From positions 1 through 64,000 of the forward strand of contig CAWFMA010000008.1 in assembly GCA_963816855.1 (NCBI GenBank): 64,000 nucleotides of DNA, read 5' to 3'. Made by a program: the position numbers and the translations under genes. Below the pieces are notes generated by a model. That model did not search any database. It saw nothing but the letters and a program-made list of their open reading frames with translations, and was not told the origin of the DNA. Positions within the stretch are counted from its first letter, which is position 1. Each line of letters begins with the position of its first letter. The stretch is from DASTFP01 sp963816855. GTDB lineage: Bacteria > Verrucomicrobiota > Verrucomicrobiia > Chthoniobacterales > Terrimicrobiaceae. Below are positions 9,234 through 18,559 of this stretch, one piece after another.

Positions 9234-11737
9234 GGTTTCCACGTGCAGACGACTTGGGTGCCGTTATGTTGACCGGCTCCGATAGAGAGCCGCCCGCCGA
9301 TCATGCCGGCGCGATATTTCATGATGCGCAGTCCCATTCCCTGGCTGCCGCTGAATTCCGTGGGCAAACCCAAGCCGTCATCCGAGATGGTCAGCGTGTG
9401 GTCGCCGGCATCGGCAAGTGTGACGCTTACATGGGCGGCTCGGCCGTGTTTAATCGCGTTATGGATGGCTTCTTGCGCAATGCGATAGAGGTGCGTGGCG
9501 ATGCCGTTGTCCTCCACCAGCACAGGCTCTTCGCACTCAAAGCGGCACGAAATTTTGAAAAGCTGCTCGGTGGTCGTAACGAGTTCATGGAGCGCGGACA
9601 TGAGGCCGTCGGATTCCAACTGCACGGGCGACAGGCCGCGCGCGAGCATCCGCGCTTCCAGAATGGCATCCCGGACGTGCCCGACGACATGTGTGAGTTT
9701 GCTCTTTGCATCGAGGCTCTCGGGCAATTCGCGCGCTATCAAACCGGTTGAGAACCCGATGCCTGCGAGTTGATGGCAAAGCCCGTCGTGGAGATCCTGA
9801 CCGATACGCTGCTGTTCGCGTTCGACGGTGTAAAGCAGGTCTTCCTCCAGTTGCCGCCTCTCGATAGCCGCGGCGAGAACATTTGCTACCGATTTGAGAA
9901 AATCCACATCGACGCCGGTGAATTCCCGCCGCTCCAACGTGTGCGCACTGAGCACGCCGTAGGGTCTGCCGCTGGCATGAATGATCACACTCATTCCGCT
10001 GACCGCACCATGATCGCGCATCAGCGTGGACGGGCAAAATCGCGTCTCGGTGCGCAGGTCCTCCACGATCACGGGTGTGCTCGACAGCAGTGTGAATCCC
10101 CATTGCGAATCACTCCCCGCGGGCACGGTTTCGCGCCCTACGAGTTCTTCCCCCCATCCCGCGCCCGCACGCAGCAACAATGTCTTGCCGTCCGGCAGCA
10201 ATTCGAGCGCACAGCAAAACTCGATGCCGAGAATTTGCGGTACGAGCGAAGTCGCGTCATCGAGCAGTTGATCGAGGTCTCTGCTCTCAAGTGCACGCCG
10301 TCCCAGATCGGCGAGGGCTCCCTGCTGACTGCTGCGCAGTCTCAGCGCTTCCTCCGCCTGCTTGCGTTCGGTGATGTCCTCGGCGATTCCCGCGATGCGG
10401 TCCACGGTGCCGTCGACGTTGCGAACGGGAAAGGCCCGATCATGGATCCATCTCCGGGTTCCGTCGGAGCGGATAATCCGATACTCTTCGTCGTAGTCGC
10501 CGCGCGTTTGCTTAAGGAGAGCGTTTCGAAGAACCCTCTCGCGGTCCTCCGGATGGATGGCCTCCATCCATTTCCGTGGCGACGAATAGAGAGACTCGCG
10601 CGTCTCGCGCCATATCTTTTCGTATCCTGAGCTGATAAAAAGCATCCTGTTTTTCTCCAAGTCGGTCATCCAAAAGACCTCTTCGATGTTCTCGACCACC
10701 TGGCGAAATCGCTCCTCGCTTTCGCGCAGCGATAGCTCGGCCCGCTTGCGCTCGGTGATATCGACCAACATGTTCACCGCGCCCACGAGCGCTCCTGAAC
10801 CGTCGCGCAACAGTGTCGGGTAAGCTATGAAGGGCAGGCGAGTGCCGTCGGGCCGCTCGGCGACTGCTTCCGTGCCACAGACTTGCCGGTCTTGCTTCAA
10901 AGCGATGGCCATGGGACACTCGTCGTGTGGCAGCGGCGTGCCGTCCGGCCAATACAAGCGCCGGGAACCGCACCATTGGTCGGTGCCCAACTGAGGCGCG
11001 TAGCCCCAAAGCTTAACCGCAGCGTGGTTAAAAAAGGTGATCCGTCCATTGGCGTCGGTCGTGTAGATTGCCGCAGGAAGCGCCTCAACGAGTTCACGAA
11101 AACGCCGCTCGCTCGTCTGGAGTGACTCGGTGGTCTGAGCCAGCTCGGCGGCGCTTTCGCGAATGCGCGATTCAAGTTGGTCGTTGGCAGCTTTGAAGGC
11201 TGCGAGCGCATCGACCGTCTGCTGATTTGCTTTTCTCAGGTGGCCATGGAAAAGGCTGAAGAGGATTCCCGTTATCACAAAAATTGCGGACGAGAAGACG
11301 TGTTCGGAACGCGCCACCTCCCAAGAGCGCTCCGGAAGAAAAAAGCACCAGATCAGAACCGTGGAGAGAGCCGTAGCGAGCAGGCCGGCACGGAGTCCGC
11401 CGATCCAGGAACTAAAGAAGACCACGGGATAGAAGATGAACCACGCCGAAGGGAAAACGTCCGGCCAGAACGTCCATTGCAGGACGAACGCAACCACCAC
11501 CGGCAGCATCGCCGCAATTGGACGAATCAGCCGCGTTGACTCGAGACGGGCGTCTGCTGTGCAGTGGGCGGGGATAGAATGTCCAAGCGACTTTGCTAAG
11601 CGGCGTTGTCCGTCATCGGATTCCGCAGCCTTATCGTCGGACGCATTACGAACCAGAGCCTGCACCGCATGGTCGAATATCCCGAGATCGAGATTCTTGA
11701 TAGAGGCCAGCAATTGCGTCCGCCAAGTGTGCTTCAA
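9230..11737 (-). CDS. Membrane sensor histidine kinase (DUF4118-PAS-PAS-GAF-HisKA_3-HATPase)
   Basis: An 835-residue hybrid-input sensor. About residues 65-160 form several transmembrane helices of the KdpD/DUF4118 type. They are followed by a coiled coil, a PAS domain (FRELVEALPAAIYTTDANGR), a second PAS/PAC (FRQVVENIEEVFWMTDLEKN), a GAF domain (about 475-620), a HisKA_3 dimerisation domain with the phosphorylated His in QDLHDGLCHQLAG, and a NarX-type HATPase (EAIHNAIKHGRA, DDGLGLP, GMGLRIMKYRA). It phosphorylates the coupled NarL-type regulator downstream. The start is TTG in this frame, so the true N terminus could lie slightly downstream. The stimulus is unknown. Confidence 0.92.
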   Translation of the reverse strand: MKHTWRTQLLASIKNLDLGIFDHAVQALVRNASDDKAAESDDGQRRLAKSLGHSIPAHCTADARLESTRLIRPIAAMLPVVVAFVLQWTFWPDVFPSAWFIFYPVVFFSSWIGGLRAGLLATALSTVLIWCFFLPERSWEVARSEHVFSSAIFVITGILFSLFHGHLRKANQQTVDALAAFKAANDQLESRIRESAAELAQTTESLQTSERRFRELVEALPAAIYTTDANGRITFFNHAAVKLWGYAPQLGTDQWCGSRRLYWPDGTPLPHDECPMAIALKQDRQVCGTEAVAERPDGTRLPFIAYPTLLRDGSGALVGAVNMLVDITERKRAELSLRESEERFRQVVENIEEVFWMTDLEKNRMLFISSGYEKIWRETRESLYSSPRKWMEAIHPEDRERVLRNALLKQTRGDYDEEYRIIRSDGTRRWIHDRAFPVRNVDGTVDRIAGIAEDITERKQAEEALRLRSSQQGALADLGRRALESRDLDQLLDDATSLVPQILGIEFCCALELLPDGKTLLLRAGAGWGEELVGRETVPAGSDSQWGFTLLSSTPVIVEDLRTETRFCPSTLMRDHGAVSGMSVIIHASGRPYGVLSAHTLERREFTGVDVDFLKSVANVLAAAIERRQLEEDLLYTVEREQQRIGQDLHDGLCHQLAGIGFSTGLIARELPESLDAKSKLTHVVGHVRDAILEARMLARGLSPVQLESDGLMSALHELVTTTEQLFKISCRFECEEPVLVEDNGIATHLYRIAQEAIHNAIKHGRAAHVSVTLADAGDHTLTISDDGLGLPTEFSGSQGMGLRIMKYRAGMIGGRLSIGAGQHNGTQVVCTWKP

Positions 11738-12956
11738 AATGCGGGAGCTTGTTGAAAACCTTGAAGACCATAAGGGAAGCTTATCAAGCTCTTCGTTTCG
11801 ATCTCCTTATCTGTTTCGTCGATATCAACCCTGCTATATTCGAACTCGAGAGGCGGCAGGGATTCCATGAAATACCGATTCGGTTTTGTCGAGGCGGATC
11901 AGCGATGTGACTTTTGGCGGTGCTTCCGTAAAGCGTAGTGATGTTGCTTCCGGAAATCGAGCACGAATGTTACACCCCCGTCGCTCTGGCGCGTCAAGCG
12001 TTGAACGTTAGCGAAGAGCCCTTCAAGACGGAACGCGCCAAGCAAGGTCGTCAACATTTCCCGGATCCACATGAACCTCCCCATGCGTAGTCTTCGGCGC
12101 TGGACAAAGGTCCGTTCATGGGCAGGTGATCGTCGAAGAAGGTCAGGGAGGGCAACCGAATAGTGACGAGTGAGCTTTCAAGGCCAATAGTCGGCGTTAT
12201 CTTGAGGTGAACGGATGATCAAAAACTGGCGAGTGGGCTCTCGAAGCGATCGTATGGTTCGATTTTGAGATGGATGGACCCAGGAAAATAGTGCGGCGAA
12301 CAAGATCGCTGGGTTCATGCCGATCTCTGAGTCGCTTTCTTCGACCCTGAAGCGCAAGAGTTGCTGGAGATCTAGACCGCCTCCCGAAGCTGTCAAGAAT
12401 GGTGTTCTCCAGTATCGTCTGCGGTGGGAGCTGCGGAAACCAGCATTTGCAGGAGACGGTGAGCAGGTGCCAGGTAATTGCGCCCGCACCAATCGCACCA
12501 GACTGGGCGAGCCGCGCCAGCAATCTCCTAGGAGATTCTCCTATTCGAGTCGAGAAGGTTGACTAAGTGCGTTGCGGAAACCGTCCTATTGTTTGGCGCT
12601 GTGGAAGGGCTAGGATCACTTGGAAAACACGTAGCTTATCAACGCCAACCTGAAAACGCATAGGATGATTAGCTCTCCGATTGTGGATAGGAGCGGGCGG
12701 CTTATAAACGCGGCGGGCGGTTTGTTCGCGTAGGCACCCAGGACTCCCACAATCAATTGCTTGCCGCGATAGGCGGGAGCGGGATCAGCGATGCTTTGGA
12801 CCACCATCGTGCATCTTCACAATTCCATTCGCAAGCCGGGCGTCAAGTCGCCCATAAGCTCGTCTCCTCACCGACGATCACACCTTTCCATGAAGGTCGC
12901 AATTCTTGGTGCGATCGGCAAGAGCAACTGTCTCCGTGCGAATCGCTCGCCATGAG
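11738..12956. other. 1.2-kb region without a supported gene
   Basis: Lies between the divergent kinase and MFS genes. Short ORFs occur on both strands (for example 61 codons on the minus strand at 11899-12084) but none has convincing composition or a recognisable motif. A CTCCTAGGAG palindrome lies near 12527. It presumably holds the promoters of the flanking genes plus degraded sequence. Confidence 0.5.
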
Positions 12957-14639
12957 ATGAAATCTACCTCGACTTGGTTTGCGCTTCGAAATCCAGTGTT
13001 TTTCCGCTTGTTTCTGGCGAGCGTTTTGTCGGGCACGGTCGTCTCGGCACAAGACATGGCTGCGACCTGGGTGATGCATGATCTCGGCGCTTCGTCGTTT
13101 TCCCTCTCCCTCATGGCAACTGCTGCCTCCGCGCCGTACTTTCTCTTCACGCTGCCAGCCGGCGTGCTTGCTGACATCGTGGACCGGCGTCTGGTGATTG
13201 TGAGTGCTGCGCTATGGCAGGGAGCTTGTGCCGCGCTCCTTGCACTTGGCGCATGGACCCAAGTGGTCAATTCCAACTCTTTGCTTGCTTGCATCTTCGC
13301 GCTCGGGATTGGGCTTGCGTTGGGCGCCCCGGTTTGGGGAGCGATCGTGCCGGACATCGTAAGCAAAGATGAGCTGTCGTCCGCGGTCACGCTGGGAGGA
13401 GTGCAACTAAACGTCTCAACGATCGTGGGTTCGGCTCTGGCCGGTTTCCTTTTGCCGGTGCTTCGGGCACCACTGCTGATTTCATTCAATGCGCTGGCGT
13501 TTGTCGTGGTCGCTCTTGCCATATTGTCGGGGAGCCCTTGCCAAAGGCAGTCGATCGGGCTGCGCGAGAACTTCACAGAATCGTTCATCAGTTCGCTGCG
13601 GTATGCTCACAATTCTCGGCGCATGAAGATCATGCTTTTCCGGAACATACTCTTCGCTCTTGTTATCTCGATCGTCCCAGCGCTTTTGCCCGTGATCGCG
13701 TTGAAAGAATTGGAATGTTCCGCTGCCCAACTCGGCCTTGTCTTTATGAGCGTAGGTGTCGGGTCATTAGCAGGCGCGGTGCTGGTGCTGCCGTATCTCA
13801 GGCCGCGGGTCTCGGCGAATGCAATCACTTCTATAGCCATGGTGATAGTTGCCGTCGTGCTGTTCGCGATGGCGTTCATCCGCCACGTGCCGGCTTTGAT
13901 GGCATGCGCGGCACTTGCCGGCGTCGCTTGGGCGATGGTGGGATCCGAGCTTTGGGTGGCTGGACAGCGCGTCATGCCCGGTTGGGTGCGCGGACGAATG
14001 AATTCGTTCCAGATAGTGTTAGGGCAAGGTTCCATGGCGGTTGGTGCAATCGTATGGGCGACGGGAGTCGCGCATGCGGGTCTCGAACTGACTTTTGCCG
14101 CCGGGGCTGCTGTTGCTCTGGCTGGATTGGCCGTCGGGCATCACTTTTCAATCAACTTCGCCACCGAAGCCAGCGTTGAGGCAGCGCCGCTCAATCACCT
14201 GCACAATCTCTCCGTTGTCCCTGAAGACGACGCCGGACCGATCAGAGTAACGATCGAATATGCCATCGCTAGCGAGCATCGAGAGCAATTTCGACTCTTG
14301 ATGCAAGAAGTTCAGGCTACATGTCGGCGGAATGGCGCATTCCAGTGCGGGCTCGACGAAAGTTTGGATCAGCCCGGTTTGTTCCACCTGGAATATCTGG
14401 TATCTACGTGGGCTGAACATCTTCGCCAGAACATGCGAATGACCGTCGACGAGACGCGAGTCTTCAATACAGCATGGAACCTGCACTTCGGGGACTCGGA
14501 ACCGATCGTGCGCCATTTTATTTCAACTCAGAAATTCACGCATCTGCCCGGTTTTGGCTTCTCAGGTCGCACCTTCGGGGACACGTCGAGCTTGTCGAGT
14601 CCGAGTTTGAGAGCTACCAGACCCTCCTCCGCCTCGTGA
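12957..14639 (+). CDS. MFS exporter (MFS_3/EntS-like) with C-terminal ABM-like domain
   Basis: About 560 residues. Residues 1-410 form twelve predicted membrane helices with family motifs such as LPAGVLADIVDRRLV, RAPLLISFNALAF and GRMNSFQIVLGQGSMA, placing it in the EntS-like MFS_3 exporter group. The last 150 residues are soluble (IRVTIEYAIASEHREQFRLL, AEHLRQNMRMT) and resemble the dimeric ferredoxin-like/antibiotic-monooxygenase domain seen at the end of other MFS_3 proteins. The start is ATG 12957; an upstream extension is open but unlikely. The stop overlaps the LytTR start by GTGA, so exporter and regulator are one transcript. Substrate unknown; siderophore or toxic-metabolite export are family precedents. 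Confidence 0.88.
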   Translation: MKSTSTWFALRNPVFFRLFLASVLSGTVVSAQDMAATWVMHDLGASSFSLSLMATAASAPYFLFTLPAGVLADIVDRRLVIVSAALWQGACAALLALGAWTQVVNSNSLLACIFALGIGLALGAPVWGAIVPDIVSKDELSSAVTLGGVQLNVSTIVGSALAGFLLPVLRAPLLISFNALAFVVVALAILSGSPCQRQSIGLRENFTESFISSLRYAHNSRRMKIMLFRNILFALVISIVPALLPVIALKELECSAAQLGLVFMSVGVGSLAGAVLVLPYLRPRVSANAITSIAMVIVAVVLFAMAFIRHVPALMACAALAGVAWAMVGSELWVAGQRVMPGWVRGRMNSFQIVLGQGSMAVGAIVWATGVAHAGLELTFAAGAAVALAGLAVGHHFSINFATEASVEAAPLNHLHNLSVVPEDDAGPIRVTIEYAIASEHREQFRLLMQEVQATCRRNGAFQCGLDESLDQPGLFHLEYLVSTWAEHLRQNMRMTVDETRVFNTAWNLHFGDSEPIVRHFISTQKFTHLPGFGFSGRTFGDTSSLSSPSLRATRPSSAS

Positions 14640-15049
14640 ACGATTTCACCGTCGATATACTCCGTCGTGACGATTTCGTTCTCCTGACTGACGATATCAA
14701 ATGTTGGATCGTGGAAATCCGGGACATTTTCCTTCTGGAGGCGCACCAGAATCTTACGCTCGTCCATTTTGCGAGCGGCAAGCTTCTCATTCGCCGCACT
14801 CTCGGGCACTGCGAGCGCAGGTTGGACCCCTCCATCTTCTTTCGTGCCAACAGAAGCTGCATTGTCAACCTTAGCCGTGTGGTGAAACAACCACGACTTC
14901 TCAAAGATGAACGCCTCATTTTTCGGCTAAGAGACGGACAGGATGTGGTGTTCTCTCGTAGACAAAGCGTTCTCTTTTGTAAAACACAAGGCTTCTGCGG
15001 GTTCGACGATCCGTGGGACTGGCGTCCGCGCCTGAAAACACCCGAATGA
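14636..15049 (+). CDS. Stand-alone LytTR DNA-binding regulator
   Basis: A LytTR-type DNA-binding protein of about 137 residues without a receiver domain. Core blocks are DDFVLLTDDIKCWIVEIRDI, FLLEAHQNLTLVHFASGK, DPSIFFRANRSCIVNLSRV and FRLRDGQDVVFSRRQSV. I chose GTG 14636 because it overlaps the exporter stop (GTGA) and matches the start region of the paralogue at 37643-38041; the frame is open to 14474. After SVLF the protein diverges from the paralogue, so its C terminus may have been replaced by sequence next to the IS630 remnant. It probably controls the coupled exporter. Confidence 0.82.
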   Translation: MNDFTVDILRRDDFVLLTDDIKCWIVEIRDIFLLEAHQNLTLVHFASGKLLIRRTLGHCERRLDPSIFFRANRSCIVNLSRVVKQPRLLKDERLIFRLRDGQDVVFSRRQSVLFCKTQGFCGFDDPWDWRPRLKTPE

Positions 15050-15079
15050 AAGACCTGATCAAATCCCTCATCCTCGCCA

Positions 15080-15297
15080 TCGGCAGACTCTTCCCGGAAC
15101 GGCTCTCGCCCGAGCACGCCATCGTTTTGTCTTGTGACGAGAAAGGTCAAATCCAGGCACTGGATCGCACCCAACCGGGTCTTCCTCTGAAGAAGGGACG
15201 CTGCCAAACCATGACGCACGATTACAAACGCAACGGCACGACATCGCTCTTTGCAGCAATGAACACAGCCGACGGCAGCGCGCTGAATCAATTGTAG
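15080..15297 (+). mobile_element. IS630-family transposase remnant
   Basis: A plus-strand frame (open 15013-15297) contains LSPEHAIVLSCDEKGQIQAL, DRTQPGLPLKKGRCQTM and THDYKRNGTTSLFAAMNTAD, a well-known IS630/Tc1-type transposase block including the first catalytic Asp. Only about 70 codons remain. The left side runs into the LytTR gene end and the right side is cut by helicase-derived sequence at about 15298. No inverted repeats are left. It marks a recombination junction. Confidence 0.8.
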
Positions 15298-15640
15298 CGG
15301 GCCGCGGCGCCATTGCGGGTATGATGGCGTCTCAACGACCTGAGCCATTTCAGCGTACCGGCAAAGCGCATTCGCGAACTGCATTTGCCGCGGACTGCGG
15401 CACTCGGGCTCCAGAAGACGGGGACTGCCGACGACAATGACTACGGCTTGAGCGCGCAACGTTGCGACATTGAGCCGGTTCAGGCTGTAGAGAAATTCCA
15501 TTCCGCGCGGTGCGTACTCTGTCGATGAGGTCGCACAGAGTAAATGACTACCGGTGCCTGCTGCCCCTGGAATTTATCCACCGTGCCGGCTCGCGCGTTC
15601 GGAATACGCTTCAACGGTTCCATGAGTTGCAAGTAGTCCA
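15298..15640 (-). pseudogene. Helicase C-terminal fragment, copy 2
   Basis: Minus-strand sequence matching the last part of the helicase at 18560-22009: RIPNARAGTVDKFQGQQAPV, then after a frameshift EFLYSLNRLNVATLRAQAVV, GSPRLLEPECRSPRQMQFAN and ALCRYAEMAQVVETPSYPQ. Similarity continues past the original stop (a shared TTGATTCAGCGCG). Substitutions are partly conservative, so this derives from a diverged paralogue and not from a fresh duplication. The 3' side abuts the IS630 remnant. Confidence 0.8.
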
Positions 15641-15726
15641 GCTCTTTTGGAGTCGACTTTTCCGTGTTTGGGAACAGACGGGCGGAACTCCTTGAGTCGT
15701 GAACGAGCGTAATTGACTCAGCAAAG

Positions 15727-15745
15727 AAACAAAGATACTTTGTTT
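15727..15745. promoter_or_regulatory. Perfect palindrome, likely antitoxin operator
   Basis: AAACAAAG-ATA-CTTTGTTT, an 8-bp perfect inverted repeat with a 3-bp spacer, ends five bases before the antitoxin ATG at 15751. Ribbon-helix-helix antitoxins usually bind such sites and repress their own operon. The site overlaps where a ribosome would bind, so occupancy could also affect translation. Confidence 0.55.
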
Positions 15746-15750
15746 TTAGG

Positions 15751-15981
15751 ATGAAGACCGTAAATTTGACGATTGACGAGAACACATGGCGCGCGGCACG
15801 GCGGTTGGCCGCAGAGCGGGACACGAGCGTGAGCGCGCTCGTGCGAGAAGCGCTCGAGCACCTGACGAAGACGAGCGAGCGTCGTGAGGAAGCGCGAAGG
15901 GAAATACAGGCGATGATTGGTTCCTTCGGCGGTCGAGTTGGCGTCATGCCATCCCGGGAGGAGAGGAATGCCCGCCGCTGA
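15751..15981 (+). CDS. Ribbon-helix-helix antitoxin, VapB-like
   Basis: A 76-residue protein. The N terminus, KTVNLTIDENTWRAARRLAA followed by ERDTSVSALVREALEHLT, is a classic ribbon-helix-helix: beta strand, two helices. The C-terminal half is charged (SERREEARREIQAM, PSREERNARR) and would wrap the toxin. The stop overlaps the PIN-domain toxin by 14 bases, the usual arrangement for a toxin-antitoxin pair. It would neutralise the toxin and autorepress through the palindrome at 15727-15745. Confidence 0.85.
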   Translation: MKTVNLTIDENTWRAARRLAAERDTSVSALVREALEHLTKTSERREEARREIQAMIGSFGGRVGVMPSREERNARR

Positions 15982-16393
15982 GGTAATGCTGGATAGCAAT
16001 GTCCTTGTCTATGCGCTCTCGGACGCCCCGTCCGAGCGAAAGAAGCGCGATACAGCCGCCACCTTGCTCGCCGAACAGGATTTCGGGACATCCTACCAAG
16101 TGCTGATGGAAACCTGGGTTGTTGCAACGCGAAAAATAGCCAAGCCCGTCGCGGAGCAAAAGGTCGCCGCGTTTCTTGATCGGGTGCTGGCTTTTCCCTG
16201 TGTGCCTGGGACGGCCGATCTGTACCGGCAGGCGTTTCGGCTGTCGCGGCGTTACGAAATTCACCCGTATGACGCGGCGATTGTCGCCGCCGCGCAAGAA
16301 CTGGGCGCTCATACCCTCTACTCTGAAGATCTTTCGGACGGCCAGGAATACGACGGAGTGAAAATCGCCAACCCATTCCTCGCCTTGCATTGA
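15968..16393 (+). CDS. PIN-domain ribonuclease toxin, VapC-like
   Basis: About 141 residues. It starts at ATG 15968, inside the antitoxin gene. PIN motifs are visible: VMLDSNVLVYALSD (first Asp), SYQVLMETWVV (Glu), HPYDAAIVAAAQELG (Asp) and LYSEDLSDG (last acidic pair). These residues coordinate the metal for tRNA or mRNA cleavage in VapC proteins. It reads intact and lies between two helicase fragments, a typical spot for addiction modules in decaying islands. Confidence 0.87.
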   Translation: MPAAEVMLDSNVLVYALSDAPSERKKRDTAATLLAEQDFGTSYQVLMETWVVATRKIAKPVAEQKVAAFLDRVLAFPCVPGTADLYRQAFRLSRRYEIHPYDAAIVAAAQELGAHTLYSEDLSDGQEYDGVKIANPFLALH

Positions 16394-16509
16394 TATCATC
16401 ATTGAGCGGCTTCCAAAAAAATTTCTGAGTCCGCAGGCACCGAGGCCAAAGCCAATCATTCTCCTCCCGTCGGAAGGCGACCGTCGAAAGCGCTCACAGG
16501 AAAAATATC

Positions 16510-16765
16510 GCGCTGAATCAATCATAGCGGGACGCGGCGCTTTGGCGTATGATGGCCTCTCGACGACTTGAGCCATTGCTGCGTAGCGGCAAAGCGCATT
16601 CGCCAACTGCATTTGCCGCGGACTGCGACACTCGGGCTCCAGAAGACGGGGATTGCCGACGATAATTACCATGGCTTGAGCACGCGACGTTGCGACGTTG
16701 AGCCGGTTTAGGCTGTAGAGAAATTCCATTCCGCGTGGCGCATCCCTCGCCGACAGATCGACGCT
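16510..16765 (-). pseudogene. Helicase C-terminal fragment, copy 3
   Basis: Minus-strand match to the helicase end: EFLYSLNRLNVATSRAQAMV, VGNPRLLEPECRSPRQMQLA and LCRYAAMAQVVERPSY. Homology runs past the stop into a TTGATTCAGCGCGA block and then diverges. It shares RAPRGMEFL-type sequence at the 5' edge, breaking off at about 16765. It differs from copy 2 and from the full gene at scattered positions, as expected for an independent paralogue. Confidence 0.78.
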
Positions 16766-17254
16766 GATTCACTAGGAATTGCCGGCGAAGAATCGGATAG
16801 AGACAAGCCATACCTAAAGGTGCGCCAAGTGAGGTTGCGAGCTCATGCCCTGGGCTTCCCAACTTAGGGAAAGAAGTCCCCTCCTCTTTTTTTCCCAGAA
16901 GATGGTTTCTTCTCTCTGGGTGATAATTGTCTGACCGCCACACCTCGTGGCCGCTCCACCCTTCCACTCGTGGGATGCCGCGCCAACTCCGGAAGGGGCC
17001 AGTCCAGAAAGTCTGTCCAGACTCCTTTCACGAATTCAGCAAGCCATTCTCCACCGATCAATTGGCGGCAGGAATTGTCTAAACGAATTACGATAGAACA
17101 AAGGCGGTCTGTAGGATGTGGCCCTACAGAAAAACTATCCCTAGCCCTACAGACTCTTGCATTGAGTCGAGTGTAACTTCGTGTGCCGAAAGGAGGCGAT
17201 GGCAAAATATTGCTTATCGCTTCCTGCAAGAGCCGAGCCAGCTGCTAATCAATT
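16766..17254. other. 490 bases with no supported gene
   Basis: Between helicase copy 3 and the OmpA-like gene. A minus frame (IVIRLDNSCRQLIGGEWLA, about 17020-17100) has some protein character but no recognisable family. A small hairpin CTGTAGG/CCTACAG lies at about 17110-17131. The promoter of the downstream gene is presumably here. Confidence 0.4.
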
Positions 17255-18463
17255 ATGAACGTGGAAGTTAGAGGGTGGCTTCGCTTCCTCAGTATCAGGT
17301 ACCTCAATGTGACGGCTCAAGTAGTCACGGACGGTTCGTCCATACATTGCCCCGACTACCGGTTAAACAAGTGCTCCAAAAACGACCGCAAAAAGGATCC
17401 AATTTCCATTTTTCTGGATGACTTTGACCATTCCGTAAAGCTCGGCATCCCCGCAGGGAATCATGGCAAGGTGAGCTTCTCGTTGACGATCGACTACAAG
17501 GGCAATGAAAAGCCCCCACATTGGTCCAAGGTGCCACAAGGAAGCGCTAAAGTCGGCGTGGACCTCCCCTTCCAGTGCAGCCCCGAGGGCGACTTCAAGT
17601 TTTTAAGGAAAACTGGTACTAGCTCCGGGCAATTCCCTGACCGTGCCCTTTCGGTGGAGCTGGAGGTATATCACAAGAGGGAAAATCCCTCGGACATCAG
17701 TCTGCCAGGCGTTCCGGAGGCGGAGTGGAAAAAATGGATGGAACAACTCCGCATTCTTAAAATTGTGATAATCGCCAAGCTCACTATGACCGAAAATGGT
17801 CCCGGTTCGGCTTCTGTGACGGTTAAGGACGAATCTGCTGCCATCCCGGATCAAATCGTTGCGGGGTCTACGGGAGATTTAACCGCGGTCCTCGGTCCGG
17901 TGACAATTGAGTTGGAACCGATCGATGTCGCTCCTCCGATAACCGTGCCGGGAGGGGTGCGATATCATGTTTACTTTGATGTTGACTCTTCCGAACTCGA
18001 CAAAGTGGTGACGAGCCCCAACGAGGGGCCCAAGCACCAAGGGAATGCCTTGGCCGACTGGGTGCGAGAGGAATTGAATTCAAACTGGGACGTGATGCAG
18101 GCCCTTTACTTGAAAAAGCTAGCGGTGCAAGTGGAAGCCCGAGCCAGCGCGACCGGACATGGGTTGAGCCCCGCGGAACTTGTCCGTTATAATCAAGAAC
18201 TCTCAAAGAAGCGGCTGGATGCCGTTGTGAACAGGCTGAAAAGGACAATAGCCGAAAAAGATCAATCCATAGTATTGGACACGACTCAGATGAAGGCCAT
18301 TGGAGCGAGCCAAGCGCCCAAATTTGGCGTCGAGGATGTGTATGAACGTCGCTGCGTCATCAGCATCGACGGCGAGGATGTAAAGAAGGCTATCAAGGAG
18401 ATTTATACTCGAGAGTTCGGCGGTACAAGCATGGCAGAATTTCGAAGCCGTATGGGACCGTGA
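17255..18463 (+). CDS. Uncharacterised protein with OmpA-like C-terminal domain
   Basis: A 402-residue protein starting at ATG 17255. The first 230 residues are beta-rich and unrecognised. The C-terminal part looks like an OmpA/MotB fold: YHVYFDVDSSELDKVV at about residue 236, then VQVEARASATG near 290, YNQELSKKRLDAVVNRLK, and GVEDVYERRCVISID. In this fold the loop residues grip peptidoglycan, but there is no signal peptide or membrane helix here, so export by the Sec route is not supported. It stands alone between helicase sequences on the opposite strand. It could be a cargo or structural part of a phage-tail-like or secretion system; nothing nearby confirms that. Confidence 0.65.
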   Translation: MNVEVRGWLRFLSIRYLNVTAQVVTDGSSIHCPDYRLNKCSKNDRKKDPISIFLDDFDHSVKLGIPAGNHGKVSFSLTIDYKGNEKPPHWSKVPQGSAKVGVDLPFQCSPEGDFKFLRKTGTSSGQFPDRALSVELEVYHKRENPSDISLPGVPEAEWKKWMEQLRILKIVIIAKLTMTENGPGSASVTVKDESAAIPDQIVAGSTGDLTAVLGPVTIELEPIDVAPPITVPGGVRYHVYFDVDSSELDKVVTSPNEGPKHQGNALADWVREELNSNWDVMQALYLKKLAVQVEARASATGHGLSPAELVRYNQELSKKRLDAVVNRLKRTIAEKDQSIVLDTTQMKAIGASQAPKFGVEDVYERRCVISIDGEDVKKAIKEIYTREFGGTSMAEFRSRMGP

Positions 18464-18559
18464 CTGTCCCTTCAGGGGATATGTTTTTATCCGCATATCC
18501 GTCTTGATCCGCGGTCAAGAACGGGGGCGAGCGCTGTTTACGAAAATACTCGCGCAGAA

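Noticed and set aside
9770..10630. A 286-codon plus-strand ORF inside the sensor kinase
   Set aside because: Antisense to PAS/GAF coding sequence; no protein family features.
12317..12562. Possible small genes on either strand
   Set aside because: No ribosome-binding site, family or composition support; left as unassigned intergenic sequence.
14614..15501. A 295-codon minus-strand ORF
   Set aside because: Antisense to the LytTR and IS630 sequence; only its far end matches helicase fragment copy 2.
17110..17131. CTGTAGG/CCTACAG hairpin as a terminator
   Set aside because: No U-run on either strand and no gene ends next to it.
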